A DNA stretch of 64,000 bases from Adenophora triphylla var. japonica (taxonomy: Eukaryota; Streptophyta; Magnoliopsida; Asterales; Campanulaceae): contig JAFEMH010000165.1 of the NCBI GenBank assembly GCA_022495995.1, positions 914,297 to 978,296 on the forward strand, given 5' to 3'. The position numbers and the translations under genes were made by a program. Shown here piece after piece: positions 9,802 to 19,856 of this stretch. Positions within the stretch are counted from its first letter, which is position 1; every line of letters starts with the position of its first letter. The notes beneath the pieces are model-generated. The model saw nothing but the letters and a program-made list of their open reading frames with translations, made no database searches and had not been told where the DNA came from.

Positions 9802-10842
9802 CTGAATCTTCAGATTGATTGGTCTCCTCACCCTCATTGTCACTGAGTGAAACCCAGAGGTTCTTTCCCATTTCCTTAGAGTGTTAGCACACTCATTTGA
9901 GTAATGACCCCATCCAGAGCATGCATGACATTGGATTGATTCAAGGTATTTCAGATCAGATCTAGATTCACCTGCACATTTTCTTTGTTAAACTTTCTTA
10001 ACATAGAGTTATATTTCCTAGCAAGTAAGGCAACACTAGCATCTTCACCTAATTCCTCAAAAATTTCGTCCCCCTCATCAGTTGAAAAACTAGAGGATTG
10101 AACTTTTAAAGCAACACTCTTGCCTTTAGAAGCTTCACTTTGCTTAGCAAGGTTTGACTCAAAATTATTTAAAATGCTCATTAAGGAATTGATGTCCATA
10201 GTAGAAAGGTTGTGAGCCTCTTCTATAGATGAAACCTTTATATTAAAAAGCTCAGGGAGAGTTCTAATAGCCTTTGAAACCAATTGTTTATTCGTAAAAG
10301 GTTCACCCAAAAGTTGACACTCATTAGCAATATCAAACAATTTTTTAAAATACGAGGAAATGGTATCATTTTCTCCCATTCTCAACCTTTCAAATTTGCT
10401 AGTAAGACCTCTAAGTTTGTTTTCACGCACACTAGAATCACCTTCACAAAACCTTTGTAAAATATCCCAAGCTTCTTTAGCTGTGGAAATATTTTGAACA
10501 AGTTTAAAAATGTGCATCTCAACCCATTCAAAAATAACATTAAGAGCTTTCTCATTATAGTTAGCTAGGGTGATCTCTTTATTAGTCCACTCGGTGTCAG
10601 GTTTAACCAGGATATCACCATCCTCATCTGGAGGTAAAACTGAAAGAGAGTACCCATTAACTATAGATCGCCAAGCTCGAAGATGAATTGATTTGATATG
10701 CGAGCGAAGATGGATCTTCTAATATGCATAATTCGAACCATCTAAAACAGGAAGACGTTTTTGATTTGGATTTGCAGGATCATAAGCCTTGACACCTAGA
10801 CCAAGCACTTAGTATCGTCAAGTGACCTGCTCTGATACCAAT
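9802..10842 (-). pseudogene. Sirevirus gag fragment (left copy)
   Basis: Minus-strand 5' part of a Ty1/copia Sirevirus gag, nearly identical to 26890-28031. It includes LPPDEDGD, EWTNKEITLANYNEKA, AKEAWDILQRFCEGD and SSYFKKLFDIANECQLLG, typical of the UBN2-type copia gag. The start codon has become AAG, and the frame has the same TAG after SNYAY as the right copy. About 100 bp present in the right copy (27058-27160) are deleted. Everything 3' of the first part of gag is missing to the left. Confidence 0.85.
10829..10840 (-). other. Sirevirus primer-binding site (left copy)
   Basis: The minus strand reads TGGTATCAGAGC, complementary to the 3' end of initiator tRNA-Met, the usual Ty1/copia primer. 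It is 2 bp from the LTR end at 10843. Confidence 0.9.
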
Positions 10843-11520
10843 TGAAATTGTCACGGCCAGAATCACAAGTGATATCCAAGGTGATAACAGCACCAACGAT
10901 AGCACTTGGGATAACACACACACACTTCGAAAATAAAACAATTTTGTAAAAGAGATTGCAGCGGAATAAAAACACCAAATTTGTTTTTCTCAAGTTATAT
11001 AAATATAACTTGAGAGTGCCTCTTAGGCAAGACTTTATAATCACTATAATGAATTTACAAAGCCGAAAATGTTCCTTATGGCTATAACAATATGAGCTCT
11101 ATGGAACAAGAGATAAAGAACAGAATCCTATCCTAGCCTTCACACAACTTGATACCAATGTAAACAAGTGCAAAATTACAAGGGAGGAAGGATTAAAAGA
11201 ACCAAACAAAGAACTCTATCTCTAAGCTTTTGAAGGTGTGTATATTATGATTTTTCTTGGCACATCTTCAAATGAAACCTTCCAAGCTTATTTATATTCT
11301 TCAATTTACTTGAAGGCTACTCAATAAACAGCCTTGTGGCTGTATTTGCACGTTGAGGAAGAGTGGGGAAGAGTTAGAGATTGTTCCTTGATTCAAGCGC
11401 ACACTTCCTCAAAAATAGCAACCGTGTTGATTTATCTCCAAGTCCAAGCTTCAACACCTTGTACTCCGAAGCTTTATCAACCTTGTACTTTTCTTTTATT
11501 CAGCAACAACTCCTTGACCA

Positions 11521-11525
11521 AGTCT
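11521..11525. repeat. Target-site duplication, left (AGTCT)
   Basis: AGTCT immediately before the TG of the left LTR. The same 5 bp follow the right LTR at 19105-19109, which fixes both ends of the insertion. Confidence 0.93.
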
Positions 11526-12895
11526 TGACGAGTGTCGAAACGTCAAAAGTAAATTCCAACTCAAACTACCTACAATTGATTTGTAGATAGGGTAAGTAGG
11601 GTCGAACCACCGAGACACGTTTTCAAAGTAGAAAAATTATTGCTATGACAAAGATTTAATAAAAAAACGAGAGTTTGTTGTTTTAAAAAAACTAATGCTT
11701 TTGAAGAAAAACTAAATTTGTATAGAAAAGATTTTAACAATAAAACGGAATGGAATTCTCGGGATTGGGTTCACAACTATGCTCAAATTTCAATAATCAT
11801 CAATCAAAATATACTTGGGGTTCGTTCTTACAAAATTATGATTGGGACACTTAGGCGGGTGATTTGCAATCAAGTGCTTCCAACTAATCTATTCCATTGG
11901 CCCGTTCATAGATTAATTGGAAACCCATTTAGAAAAGAAGAACATCAAGAACGACAATTCTTATGAATCTTTTGGCGGGGATTCAACAAATTGTAATTAT
12001 CAAGTAAAGACTAATTACAATTGCGAATTTGGCGGTTCACAATTATAATTCTAGATCATTCAAAAACACATATGGCATGCAACATACATATTCTAAAATT
12101 GCATTAAGAACTACTTGATAATCCCAAATCTTACAATGAAAATGATAAAAATTAAAACTTAAAACATAAATCGTTACCTCCAATCCCAAGAATCAAATGT
12201 TTAGCTTTCCATGGAAATATGAACACCAAGAAGAAAATGAAAAAAATAAAAATAGAATAAAATAAAATGAAAAGATGATAACTGATAATCTCTCTCTAGC
12301 AAAAATAACCACGGCACAAAAAAACCAATTGCAGCAATTATATTCCTAGGTTTGCACACACGAACAGTCACCATTTACTTCACATGAACAGTCATCATTT
12401 ACTTCAAGCCCAACTAGGCCCAACTCCAAGCCCAGCCTTCGGCCCTTGTTGCTCTCTTGCAATCCTAGGCCATTCTGCTCCTTTGTGGCCGGCCAACTGA
12501 TTCCCTCGGCCATTGCTTGGCCTTGGTTAGGCCCAATTAGTATTCGTTTCGCCCCATAATTGCACCGTCGCCTTTTTTTGCATTTTGGACATTATAAAAA
12601 TTTCTGTTGCACTTGTCCTTGAACTTTCATATTTTCGCTTCGCCCTGAAGTTTTAGAAAACCAATTTTTCTCAATTTTCCAAATTTACAATAAGGTCCCT
12701 GAACTTCTGAAAATTACAATTTGGTCCTCGAACTTCCAAAGTGGCACAAAATGCTTTTAAATTTGCTCAATCTCCACTTGGACCCCTGAAAACTAGAAAA
12801 CACTCAAAACACCCGTTAAACACACAAAACTCAAGGATTAAGCACATAATAAGTTTATAAAGTATTAAATGGATGAGTGTAAAACTCACTCATCA
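11526..12895 (-). repeat. 3' LTR of the gag-only element
   Basis: Starts TGACGAGTGTCG and ends CTCACTCATCA on the plus strand. An 82-codon open frame inside it is repeated in the other LTR and has no protein-like features. Confidence 0.93.
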
Positions 12896-12910
12896 AATAC
12901 CCCCAAACTT
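12896..12910 (-). other. Polypurine tract of the gag-only element
   Basis: The minus strand reads AAGTTTGGGGGTATT directly before the 3' LTR start, the primer for plus-strand DNA synthesis. Confidence 0.8.
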
Positions 12911-13377
12911 ATACATTTGCTAGTCCTCGAGCAAACAATAAAATAAACTATAAACAATATAAAACTAAACTGACACAAAACTAAAAAAACAAATTATTCT
13001 AACCTACAATTAACTATGTTCACACATTCTTGCATGTTCCACAATTGCACAAATCACACATTACAATCAACCGCAGGATAATACTTTCCACTATGCAAGT
13101 ATCAATATATTTCCCATTAATTGTAGTATCTTACTTAACCATTATAATTGCACCATAAATCTCTATATGTACTATCATCTCTCTTTTTACTCTCAACCAA
13201 GATTCATTTTTATAAAGCTAAGTACACCAACCATCTTTTATTTTATTGACTTTATCTATCAAACAACAACACTTTTTAAAAACAAAGCATGAATACTCCC
13301 CCGAATTTTCTCAATTTAACAACCACTTACACCCCCCCAAACTTGATTATTTAAGCACCTTTTAAGACCTTCTACCG
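12911..13377. other. AT-rich 3' UTR, no gene seen
   Basis: A-rich non-coding sequence between the polypurine tract and the conserved module at 13378. No frame or repeat was recognised. Confidence 0.5.
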
Positions 13378-13497
13378 TTCAAGTAGGGAACACTGTAGCA
13401 GCGAACTCCATGCCCCTAATACTAGGTAGATACGCAACACTTTATACTCCTATTTGGCAAGGAAGCAACGTCACAGCGAACGCCGTGCCCCGAGCTA
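13378..13497 (-). other. Conserved two-box module shared with the Sirevirus
   Basis: Box 1 (TTCAAGTAGGGAACACTG... to CCTAATACT, 46 bp) matches 41 of 46 bases of the Sirevirus at 22585. Box 2 (CAGCGAACGCCGTGCCCCGA...) matches 22 of 24 bases at 22678. The boxes are related to each other through CAGCGAACNCCRTGCCCC. In the element's own RNA (minus strand), box 2 can fold as CACGGC-GUUC-GCUGUG. In both elements it lies between the coding region and the 3' LTR. Function unknown. Confidence 0.75.
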
Positions 13498-14414
13498 CTT
13501 TAGGAATATTTATTTAAAGGTTTGAGAGTTAGCCACTTCGGTATCGAGCTTGGTACGGACCATCACGGCGGTAAAGCTCTTCCTCCATAACGCTACTGCA
13601 TACCCAGAAATCTGGTTAAGCTAGAATAATCCCTAACCAATTAATCTACACGTCTGGAGGTATCACCGAGTATCATTTGAATTGTCATTGCTCTCATTCC
13701 CCTTCCATTTTTTTTCTTTTTTTTTTCTAAGACAACAAGGGGGGGTTCCATTCACATCTAAGGAATACTCATATTTTGATTTTCATGATTTTGCTATTTG
13801 ATAAACAAATTCACTAACCTAAAAGATGATAGTGTACTATAAACTTTATAAAAAGAACCAAAATTATCAACAAAGAGATTATTAACAATAGTGCACTAAA
13901 CTGCAACTAAGAGATTTAGGACACAATCATAACTCTTAAGTAATGTACCACAATTAATTAAAAATATACCAACACTTGCATATACAGATTATCACACCCC
14001 ATTATCCTCCTTAGCGGTCACCAAAGATCACATACAATTATGGGAACACCAAGAATGCTAACAAAACACTATACAAGAAAAGGACATAGCTAACTACTTT
14101 TTTCGAATTTTTTTTCATTTTCATTTTTTTTTCTAATTAATTTTTTTTTTTCATTCTCTCTCTCTTTTTTTTTTAATTGAAACTAAATTAAAACTAACCT
14201 AAGAAATACCAACACAAAATATATACATTTCACACCCCCAAACTTAAAATACACATTGTCCCTAATGTGAAAAAAAAGAAACAAATATAAATAAAAAGGA
14301 TGAAATACTTACAACCTCAATCAGCCGAGAGACCCGCACGACGGGCTCAAACATGTGGATCAATCTGTTATGGATCAATCTGTTGCTCGAGGGCCTGCGA
14401 AATCTTCCTCCACA
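13498..14414. other. AT-rich 3' UTR, no gene seen
   Basis: A/T-rich non-coding sequence with poly-T/poly-A runs (for example 14110-14175) and no credible frame. Confidence 0.5.
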
Positions 14415-14975
14415 CTCTTTGCATTCCCTTCACAATTTTCTGATCTTTCCTGTAGCTCTTCAAAGGTAGAGAAACCAACTTTGAAGCACCAGAACCAACA
14501 GCAACCAATGATCGAATGGGAGGAAGGCCTTTTAACAGCTTGTGAATCTGATTTTGAGAGACATCTTCCAACCACTCGCCTACAATTGTGTCTCATACAC
14601 AGCTCCAACCATAGACACCAACAGATTGAACATGCTTCAGTTGTAGCTCAACCCCCTTCCAGGAAAGCAGATTAACAAGTTCCACATACTTCCCGCCCCT
14701 TAATGCAGCTAAGTCCACATGGGAAGGACTGTAGTCAACTCGAAGAACGGCCCAAATGTCAAACTTCTGAAAATAAGGAAGCAAGGCCTCCTCAATAATG
14801 TTATAGCTCCCCTGATCATCTTTTTTTTGCTCTCTTGTGCCATTCCTGAATCACACTGGCCCTGAGAACTTTGAGACTGGTTGTTTGATGATCCTTTGCC
14901 TCCAAAGAAGCTGATGAGAAAATCAAGCTGGCGTTGATGAAGATGCAAAAGCATAGGATGTAAAGCAATGCCATT
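14415..14975 (-). pseudogene. ATG2: Captured fragment of host autophagy gene ATG2 (C-terminal region)
   Basis: The minus strand encodes a run of residues typical of the C-terminal part of plant ATG2, the lipid-transfer protein of autophagosome formation. Seen in order: [82 protein letters not shown] and [17 protein letters not shown], ending near KGMQR. No intron interrupts about 530 bp, so capture from spliced RNA is likely. Frameshifts lie in an A-run near 14820 and around 14600; the frame then fuses with element sequence. It is in the same orientation as the element's gag. Identification is by recognition of the family and was not searched. Confidence 0.85.
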
Positions 14976-15930
14976 TTTTTGAAGATGAATGCCGGGAGCG
15001 ACTGACTGTGAGAATTGTGGGTTTTGAGATGGATTGGTGGAGAAGGGCCGGCGACGGGAAGGAGGGAAGACGAGAACTGGAACTATTTGGGGAGGGATTG
15101 GTTTTTGCTGGTAATGGTGATGGAGCCGGTGCAGAAAAGGGAACAGCTGTTACTGGTTTTGGAGAGGGAAACAGGAAGTGAATTTAGATTGGACAGAGTT
15201 AGGAGTGCGGCTGGTTTGCAAGGAGGAGAGAGCGCTGGTACATCGAAGGAGGAGAAGATGGAGCAGCTGCGGCGGAGAAGAATGGGCAGAGCTTTGGAAC
15301 TTTGGCAGGAATTGGAATTTTTTTAGAAAGAACAAAGGGAGACACTGCAATGCGTGAGAATGAGAGTGGGGAGAGGCGCTGTGAGGGTTTTGGGTTGTAA
15401 CTGGTTTGAAGAGGGTCTTAGAGAGGGAAAGGTTTTGGTTTAAGAGAGGGGAAGAGGGGCGCCAGTAGGACTTGGGGAACAGAGAGGGGTTGGGCGCCAG
15501 ATATGAGAGGGTTAGAGAGAGGGAAACGGGAAGGAGAGGACGAGGCAAGATTGAAGAAGAAGAGGCGACCGGTGCAAGGGAGGGTTTTGGCCGGAATTTG
15601 GGGAAGATGTGAATTGGTTTTGCCGGGTTTGAGAGGGTTAGAGAAGAAAGGTCTTGGCCGGAATTAATGGAGCTTTGGCCGGAATTTCTGCAATTCGGAC
15701 AGAGGGGGAAGGTTTCTGAAAAAAATATTTGGGATGGATCGGAGAGAGTTTGATTGAACAGCGAAGGAGAAGAAGGGTTTTGCTGGTAACGGACAATGGG
15801 GAAGGAGCTAGTAACGGCTGGTAATGGTGAAGGAGAGGAAGGGAGTTGGTAACGGAAAGTAGGGGAGGAGCTGGGAAGGACGTGGGGAGTAATGGGTTAG
15901 GCAGTTTCAAAATAAAAAAAAAACTTTATT
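14976..15930. other. Strand-asymmetric purine-rich tract
   Basis: The plus strand is dominated by G and A (GGAGAAGG, GAGAGGGTTAGAGAG and similar) for about 950 bp, so the element RNA is pyrimidine-rich here. The minus-strand open frames are low-complexity Ser/Pro/Leu and not convincing proteins. Confidence 0.6.
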
Positions 15931-16014
15931 TTCTTTTCCTTTTTTTTTTTACTAACCCTTGGTTAATGTAAAGTTTCAATTGACCCCCTCCCTTCATTTG
16001 GTAAATTCTTGGAT

Positions 16015-16195
16015 CATGGCCATGGACCAAACCATGGCCTCCCCATGGACAATGCTGAAAGCTTTCACCCCTTTGGCGTCCATGGCCATGGACAAAACCA
16101 TGGTCTGCCCATGGTTTGCACAGATTAATTTGCACATTTTACTACCAAAATAACTTCATGGCCATGATAATTTTCATGGGTAGGCCATGGAATGT
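16015..16195. repeat. Cluster of CCATGG palindromes
   Basis: About eight CCATGG or CATGGCCATG motifs occur within 180 bp (around 16018, 16032, 16043, 16079, 16098, 16109, 16157 and 16187). They are irregularly spaced within loosely repeated phrases such as CCATGGCCATGGAC. It lies between the purine-rich tract and the 3' end of gag. Confidence 0.6.
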
Positions 16196-16399
16196 TCAGA
16201 TTCACCTCTCCTCCTACACATCACAAACAAAACCAAGTAAAATAGCACTGTTCCACGAAAAAAAATAATTTTTTTTTTTAATTGAAAACATTTAAATGAA
16301 AACAATGAAATCTAAGTGATGAAAACAAAGGAACAATTAAAAAAAAATTTAAATTTTTTTTTATATTAAAATAAAGGAACTACAAATTAAACTACTCAC

Positions 16400-16417
16400 C
16401 TTGGGTTGCCTCCCAAG
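16400..16417 (-). other. Stem-loop just after gag
   Basis: CTTGGG (16400-16405) pairs with CCCAAG (16412-16417) around a 6-nt loop, 27 bp beyond the gag stop codon. The element RNA reads CUUGGGAGGCAACCCAAG, a sequence I associate with the ends of Athila-type coding regions. Confidence 0.6.
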
Positions 16418-16443
16418 TAGCACTTTTGTTTAAGGTCGTATAG

Positions 16444-17607
16444 CTAGACCAATGCCAAGGTTATCTTAACCTTCACCTTCCTTCCTTTTGCCCACTTCAC
16501 CGTCTCGCGGGTTTTCACATTCAGTTTTAGGACCCAAGGGAATTTTTGACTTTTAATTTTCTTGGGCTTCTTCTCTCGGGAGTCCTTGCCACTTTCTCCG
16601 TCTTCAAAGATAGGAGGGATCACCAAAATGATTGAGGAATCGTCATTGGCCTTTTTCATGAGTAGAGGTTGGTGTTCATTCAAACATGGCTTGTCGATCT
16701 TGGCGAGAATAACCATATCTTCTTGAAATTCATTGCCCCGCATCTCACCATAAAGAGCAAGCTCAATTTCATCAACTTGCTCATGCCATGATTTCTCTAC
16801 AATTTCTTCCGTCTCCATACAACCCGAACTATCATACAATTGCACTTCACTAGAATTTTCATAGGAGGTTTCATAGACAAAATCCTCCATTTCATTTTCC
16901 AAAAGTGACTCTTGTTGTAGTTCGTTCTCAAGTTCTTCATCGGAGTCTTCATAGACAAAGTTCCCCAATGAGTCCCCCAATAGTTGTTCTGTGGGTTGTG
17001 CATGGATTATGGTCGAATTTTGATTCATCACTGCCTCTATCAATTTGTCCAATTCTTTCTCAAGTTTTTTCATTGAAGCTTCTTGGTTCCCCATTCTTTG
17101 GTCAACGACCACCTGATTTTGTTGCGAGGCCACAATAAACTTTTGCAAAGTTTCCTCCACACTTGGCCTCACAGGTCCTTGTTGCTGCGGTTGTGGCATC
17201 GGTGATTGGTATTGTTGCTGAAAATGACCTTGCCCTTGATTTTCTCCCCATGAAAAATTGGGATGATTCCTCCAACCCGGATTGTAAGAGTTGGAAAATG
17301 GATCATTTTGCACTCTTGGTTGGAAAGAATTCATTGCGTTGGCTTTCTTAAGAAATTCTGGAAATTGACCTCGCAATGGACACCCCATAATATCATGGGT
17401 ATTTAAATTACAAATTAAGCAACTTTTGCCCGAAATACTCTCTCCTTGACTTCGACATTGTACTTGACCTTGACCCGTCATCATCCCCCCTTGTGGATAA
17501 TACTCAAAAGAATATGTCCCCGAAGGGCACTCATAAGAACGATGAGAGTATAATCCACAATTTCCACACAACTCATAGATGTCATAGTTAAACATCCTTG
17601 AGTTCAT
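16444..17607 (-). CDS. Athila-type gag C-terminal protein, intact ORF
   Basis: A 387-residue uninterrupted ORF starting MNSRMFNYDIY, about 100 bp inside the primer site. It has two CCHC zinc knuckles: CGNCGLYSHRSYEC (residues 14-27) and CLICNLNTHDIMGC (about 63-76). The Athila gag signature YNPGWRNHPNFSW follows, then a Gln-rich stretch, a predicted coiled coil (NQEASMKKLEKELDKLIEAV) and an acidic middle. The C-terminus is basic. The N-terminal capsid-like half of Athila gag is absent. The zinc knuckles predict RNA binding, perhaps packaging of this element's RNA into particles of an autonomous relative. Conservation of the frame in a pol-less element suggests selection or recent origin. Confidence 0.85.
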   Translation of the reverse strand: MNSRMFNYDIYELCGNCGLYSHRSYECPSGTYSFEYYPQGGMMTGQGQVQCRSQGESISGKSCLICNLNTHDIMGCPLRGQFPEFLKKANAMNSFQPRVQNDPFSNSYNPGWRNHPNFSWGENQGQGHFQQQYQSPMPQPQQQGPVRPSVEETLQKFIVASQQNQVVVDQRMGNQEASMKKLEKELDKLIEAVMNQNSTIIHAQPTEQLLGDSLGNFVYEDSDEELENELQQESLLENEMEDFVYETSYENSSEVQLYDSSGCMETEEIVEKSWHEQVDEIELALYGEMRGNEFQEDMVILAKIDKPCLNEHQPLLMKKANDDSSIILVIPPIFEDGESGKDSREKKPKKIKSQKFPWVLKLNVKTRETVKWAKGRKVKVKITLALV

Positions 17608-17705
17608 TTGAATGATTAGTCGTCGGTCACCAAGTTAAAACAAAAAATATATACAAAATAATATTTACAATAGCAAATAATTAAATCAACTTTAAAATAA
17701 ACGCG

Positions 17706-17723
17706 TCCCCGGCAACGGCGCCA
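17706..17723 (-). other. Primer-binding site, tRNA-Asp type
   Basis: The minus strand reads TGGCGCCGTTGCCGGGGA, complementary to the 3' end of plant tRNA-Asp(GUC), as usual for Athila elements. It is 5 bp from the 5' LTR end at 17729. Confidence 0.92.
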
Positions 17724-17728
17724 AATTT

Positions 17729-19104
17729 TGACGGGTGTCGAAACGTCAAAAGTAAATTCCAACTCAAACTACCTACAATTGATTTGTAGATAGGGTAAGT
17801 AGGGTCGAACCACCGAGACACGTATTCAAAGTAGAAAAATTATTGCTATGACAAAGATTTAATAAAAAAACGAGAGTTTGTTGTTTTAAAAAAACTAATG
17901 CTTTTGAAGAAAAACTAAATTTGTATAGAAAAGATTTTAACAATAAAACGGAATGGAATTCTCGGGATTGGGTTCACAACTATGCTCAAATTTCAATAAT
18001 CATCAATCAAAATATACTTGGGGTTCGTTCTTACAAAATTATGATTGGGACACTTAGGCGGGTGATTTGCAATCAAGTGCTTCCAACTAATCTATTCCAT
18101 TGGCCCGTTCATAGATTAATTGGAAACCCATTTAGAAAAGAAGAACATCAAGAACGACAATTCTTATGAATCTTTTGGCGGGGATTCAACAAATTGTAAT
18201 TATCAAGTAAAGACTAATTACAATTGCGAATTTGGCGGTTCACAATTATAATTCTAGATCATTCAAAAACACATATGGCATGCAACATACATATTCTAAA
18301 ATTGCATTAAGAACTACTTGATAATCCCAAATCTTACAATGAAAATGATAAAAATTAAAACTTAAAACATAAATCGTTACCTCCAATCCCAAGAATCAAA
18401 TGTTTAGCTTTCCATGGAAATATGAACACCAAGAAGAAAATGAAAAAAATAAAAATAGAATAAAATAAATTGAAAAGATGATAACTGATAATCTCTCTCT
18501 CTCTAGCAAAAATACCCACGGCACAAAAAAACCAATTGCAGCAATTATATTCCTAGGTTTGCACACACGAACAAAGTCACCATTTACTTCACATGAACAA
18601 ATATCATTTACTTCAAGCCCAACTAGGCCCAACTCCAAGCCCGGCCTTCGGCCCTTGTTGCTCTCTTGCAATCCTAGGCCATTCTGCTCCTTTGTGGCCG
18701 GCCAACTGATTCCCTCGGCCATTGCTTGGCCTTGGTTAGGCCCAATTAGTATTCGTTTCGCCCCATAATTGCACCGTCGCCTTTTTTCGCATTTTGGACA
18801 TTATAAAAATTTCTGTTGCACTTGTCCTTGAACTTTCATATTTTCGCTTCGCCCTGAACTTTTAGAAAACCAATTTTTCTCAATTTTCCAAATTTACAAT
18901 AAGGTCCCTGAACTTCTGAAAATTACAATTTGGTCCTCGAACTTCCAAAGTGGCACAAAATGCTTTTAAATTTGCTCAATCTCCACTTGGACCCCTGAAA
19001 ACTAGAAAACACTCAAAACACCCATTAAACACACAAAACTCAAGGATTAAGCACATAATAAGTTTATAAAGTATTAAATGGATGAGTGTAAAACTCACTC
19101 ATCA
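17729..19104 (-). repeat. 5' LTR of the gag-only element
   Basis: Starts TGACGGGTGTCG and ends CTCACTCATCA on the plus strand. It differs from the left LTR by scattered single-base changes and small indels (for example an extra TCTC near 18495). Confidence 0.93.
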
Positions 19105-19109
19105 AGTCT
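19105..19109. repeat. Target-site duplication, right (AGTCT)
   Basis: AGTCT directly after the LTR end, identical to 11521-11525. Confidence 0.93.
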
Positions 19110-19400
19110 CCACGTGTTTTAATTTGTTGTTGCCAAAGTTACGATTTTATGCATAAAATGTTATCTATGCATAAATCATTTCCTTCCAAATTCCTCACGT
19201 GTCTAGCTCTTTCTTCGATCCTATTGCAGTCTGAAATATGAACATAAACCATTAACTATACAGATTATATTAGCACATTAGTCCATTAAATAATAAACAA
19301 GAAATGTACAACTATATAAATTCCAGTATAGGAAATCATCTGCGATATCACCTGGAATTTGGGAAATCATCTACGATATCACCTACAGTTTACACTAACA

Positions 19401-19412
19401 ATCTCCCCCTTA
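19401..19412 (-). other. Sirevirus polypurine tract
   Basis: The minus strand reads TAAGGGGGAGAT directly before the LTR start TGTTAGTG. Confidence 0.8.
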
Positions 19413-19856
19413 GTTGGATATTTCTTCTCAAACCTAATGTGCTGCTCTCCTGCAATGTTAGTCCATAAACAGATATACAGAGCATAGAAACACAGTATAA
19501 TATCTCCATAAAAATTAACTCCCCCTTAATCAAGGAGCTAATCCAAACAATGATTTATCACCATAAACTAATTTATTTCAAACTTTTAAAAAGTTTTTGA
19601 AATAAACTAAGTTAAAATAAAAACCATAAACTATTGTAGCAAAATATCACCCAAACTAGCAAAACATCCAAACAATTAAAGTTTTAAACAGACCAACTAA
19701 AGTGTTTTGCAAACAACATAAACAAAATAAAAGAATTTTTTTTAGAGAACCACATCACATCACCAAAATAAAAGAAATTGTTTTAGGACACCACAAACCC
19801 AATCCACCAACAAGATAGTGGCAACATAAACCTTCAGGTTCAATAACCTTCAGGTT

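Larger units (their letters stand above)
11526..19104 (-). mobile_element. Non-autonomous Athila-type LTR retrotransposon (gag only, carries ATG2 fragment)
   Basis: It has a full structure: LTRs of about 1370 bp at 11526-12895 and 17729-19104, a tRNA-Asp primer site (17706-17723), a polypurine tract (12896-12910) and AGTCT target duplications. The 4.8-kb interior has one intact minus-strand ORF with gag zinc knuckles and no protease, RT, RNase H or integrase, so it fits the class of gag-only terminal-repeat retrotransposons. It must be mobilised in trans. LTRs differ at roughly 15 sites by eye (about 99 % identity), so this is the youngest datable insertion in the window. Confidence 0.92.
10843..19400 (-). 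repeat. Sirevirus LTR split by the nested Athila-type element
   Basis: The LTR pieces are 10843-11525 and 19110-19400, about 974 bp once the insertion and one target copy are removed. The plus-strand ends are TGAAATTGTC... and ...TTTACACTAACA. A primer site lies beside the left end (10829) and a polypurine tract beside the right end (19401). This one LTR is therefore the 5' LTR of the left fragment and the 3' LTR of the right element. Its first 206 bp match 28032-28237 almost exactly. Confidence 0.85.

Noticed and set aside
11718..11966. 82-codon frame, repeated at 17921-18169
   Set aside because: It lies inside the two LTRs of the gag-only element, has no protein-like composition, and is duplicated only because the LTRs are.
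15150..15910. Ser/Pro/Leu-rich minus-strand frames of 132 and 90 codons
   Set aside because: They are low-complexity products of the pyrimidine-rich strand, without motifs or conserved start context.
16444..17607. gag ORF taken as part of the surrounding Sirevirus
   Set aside because: LTRs, TSDs and a tRNA-Asp primer site enclose it as a separate element, and its motifs are Athila-type and not copia.
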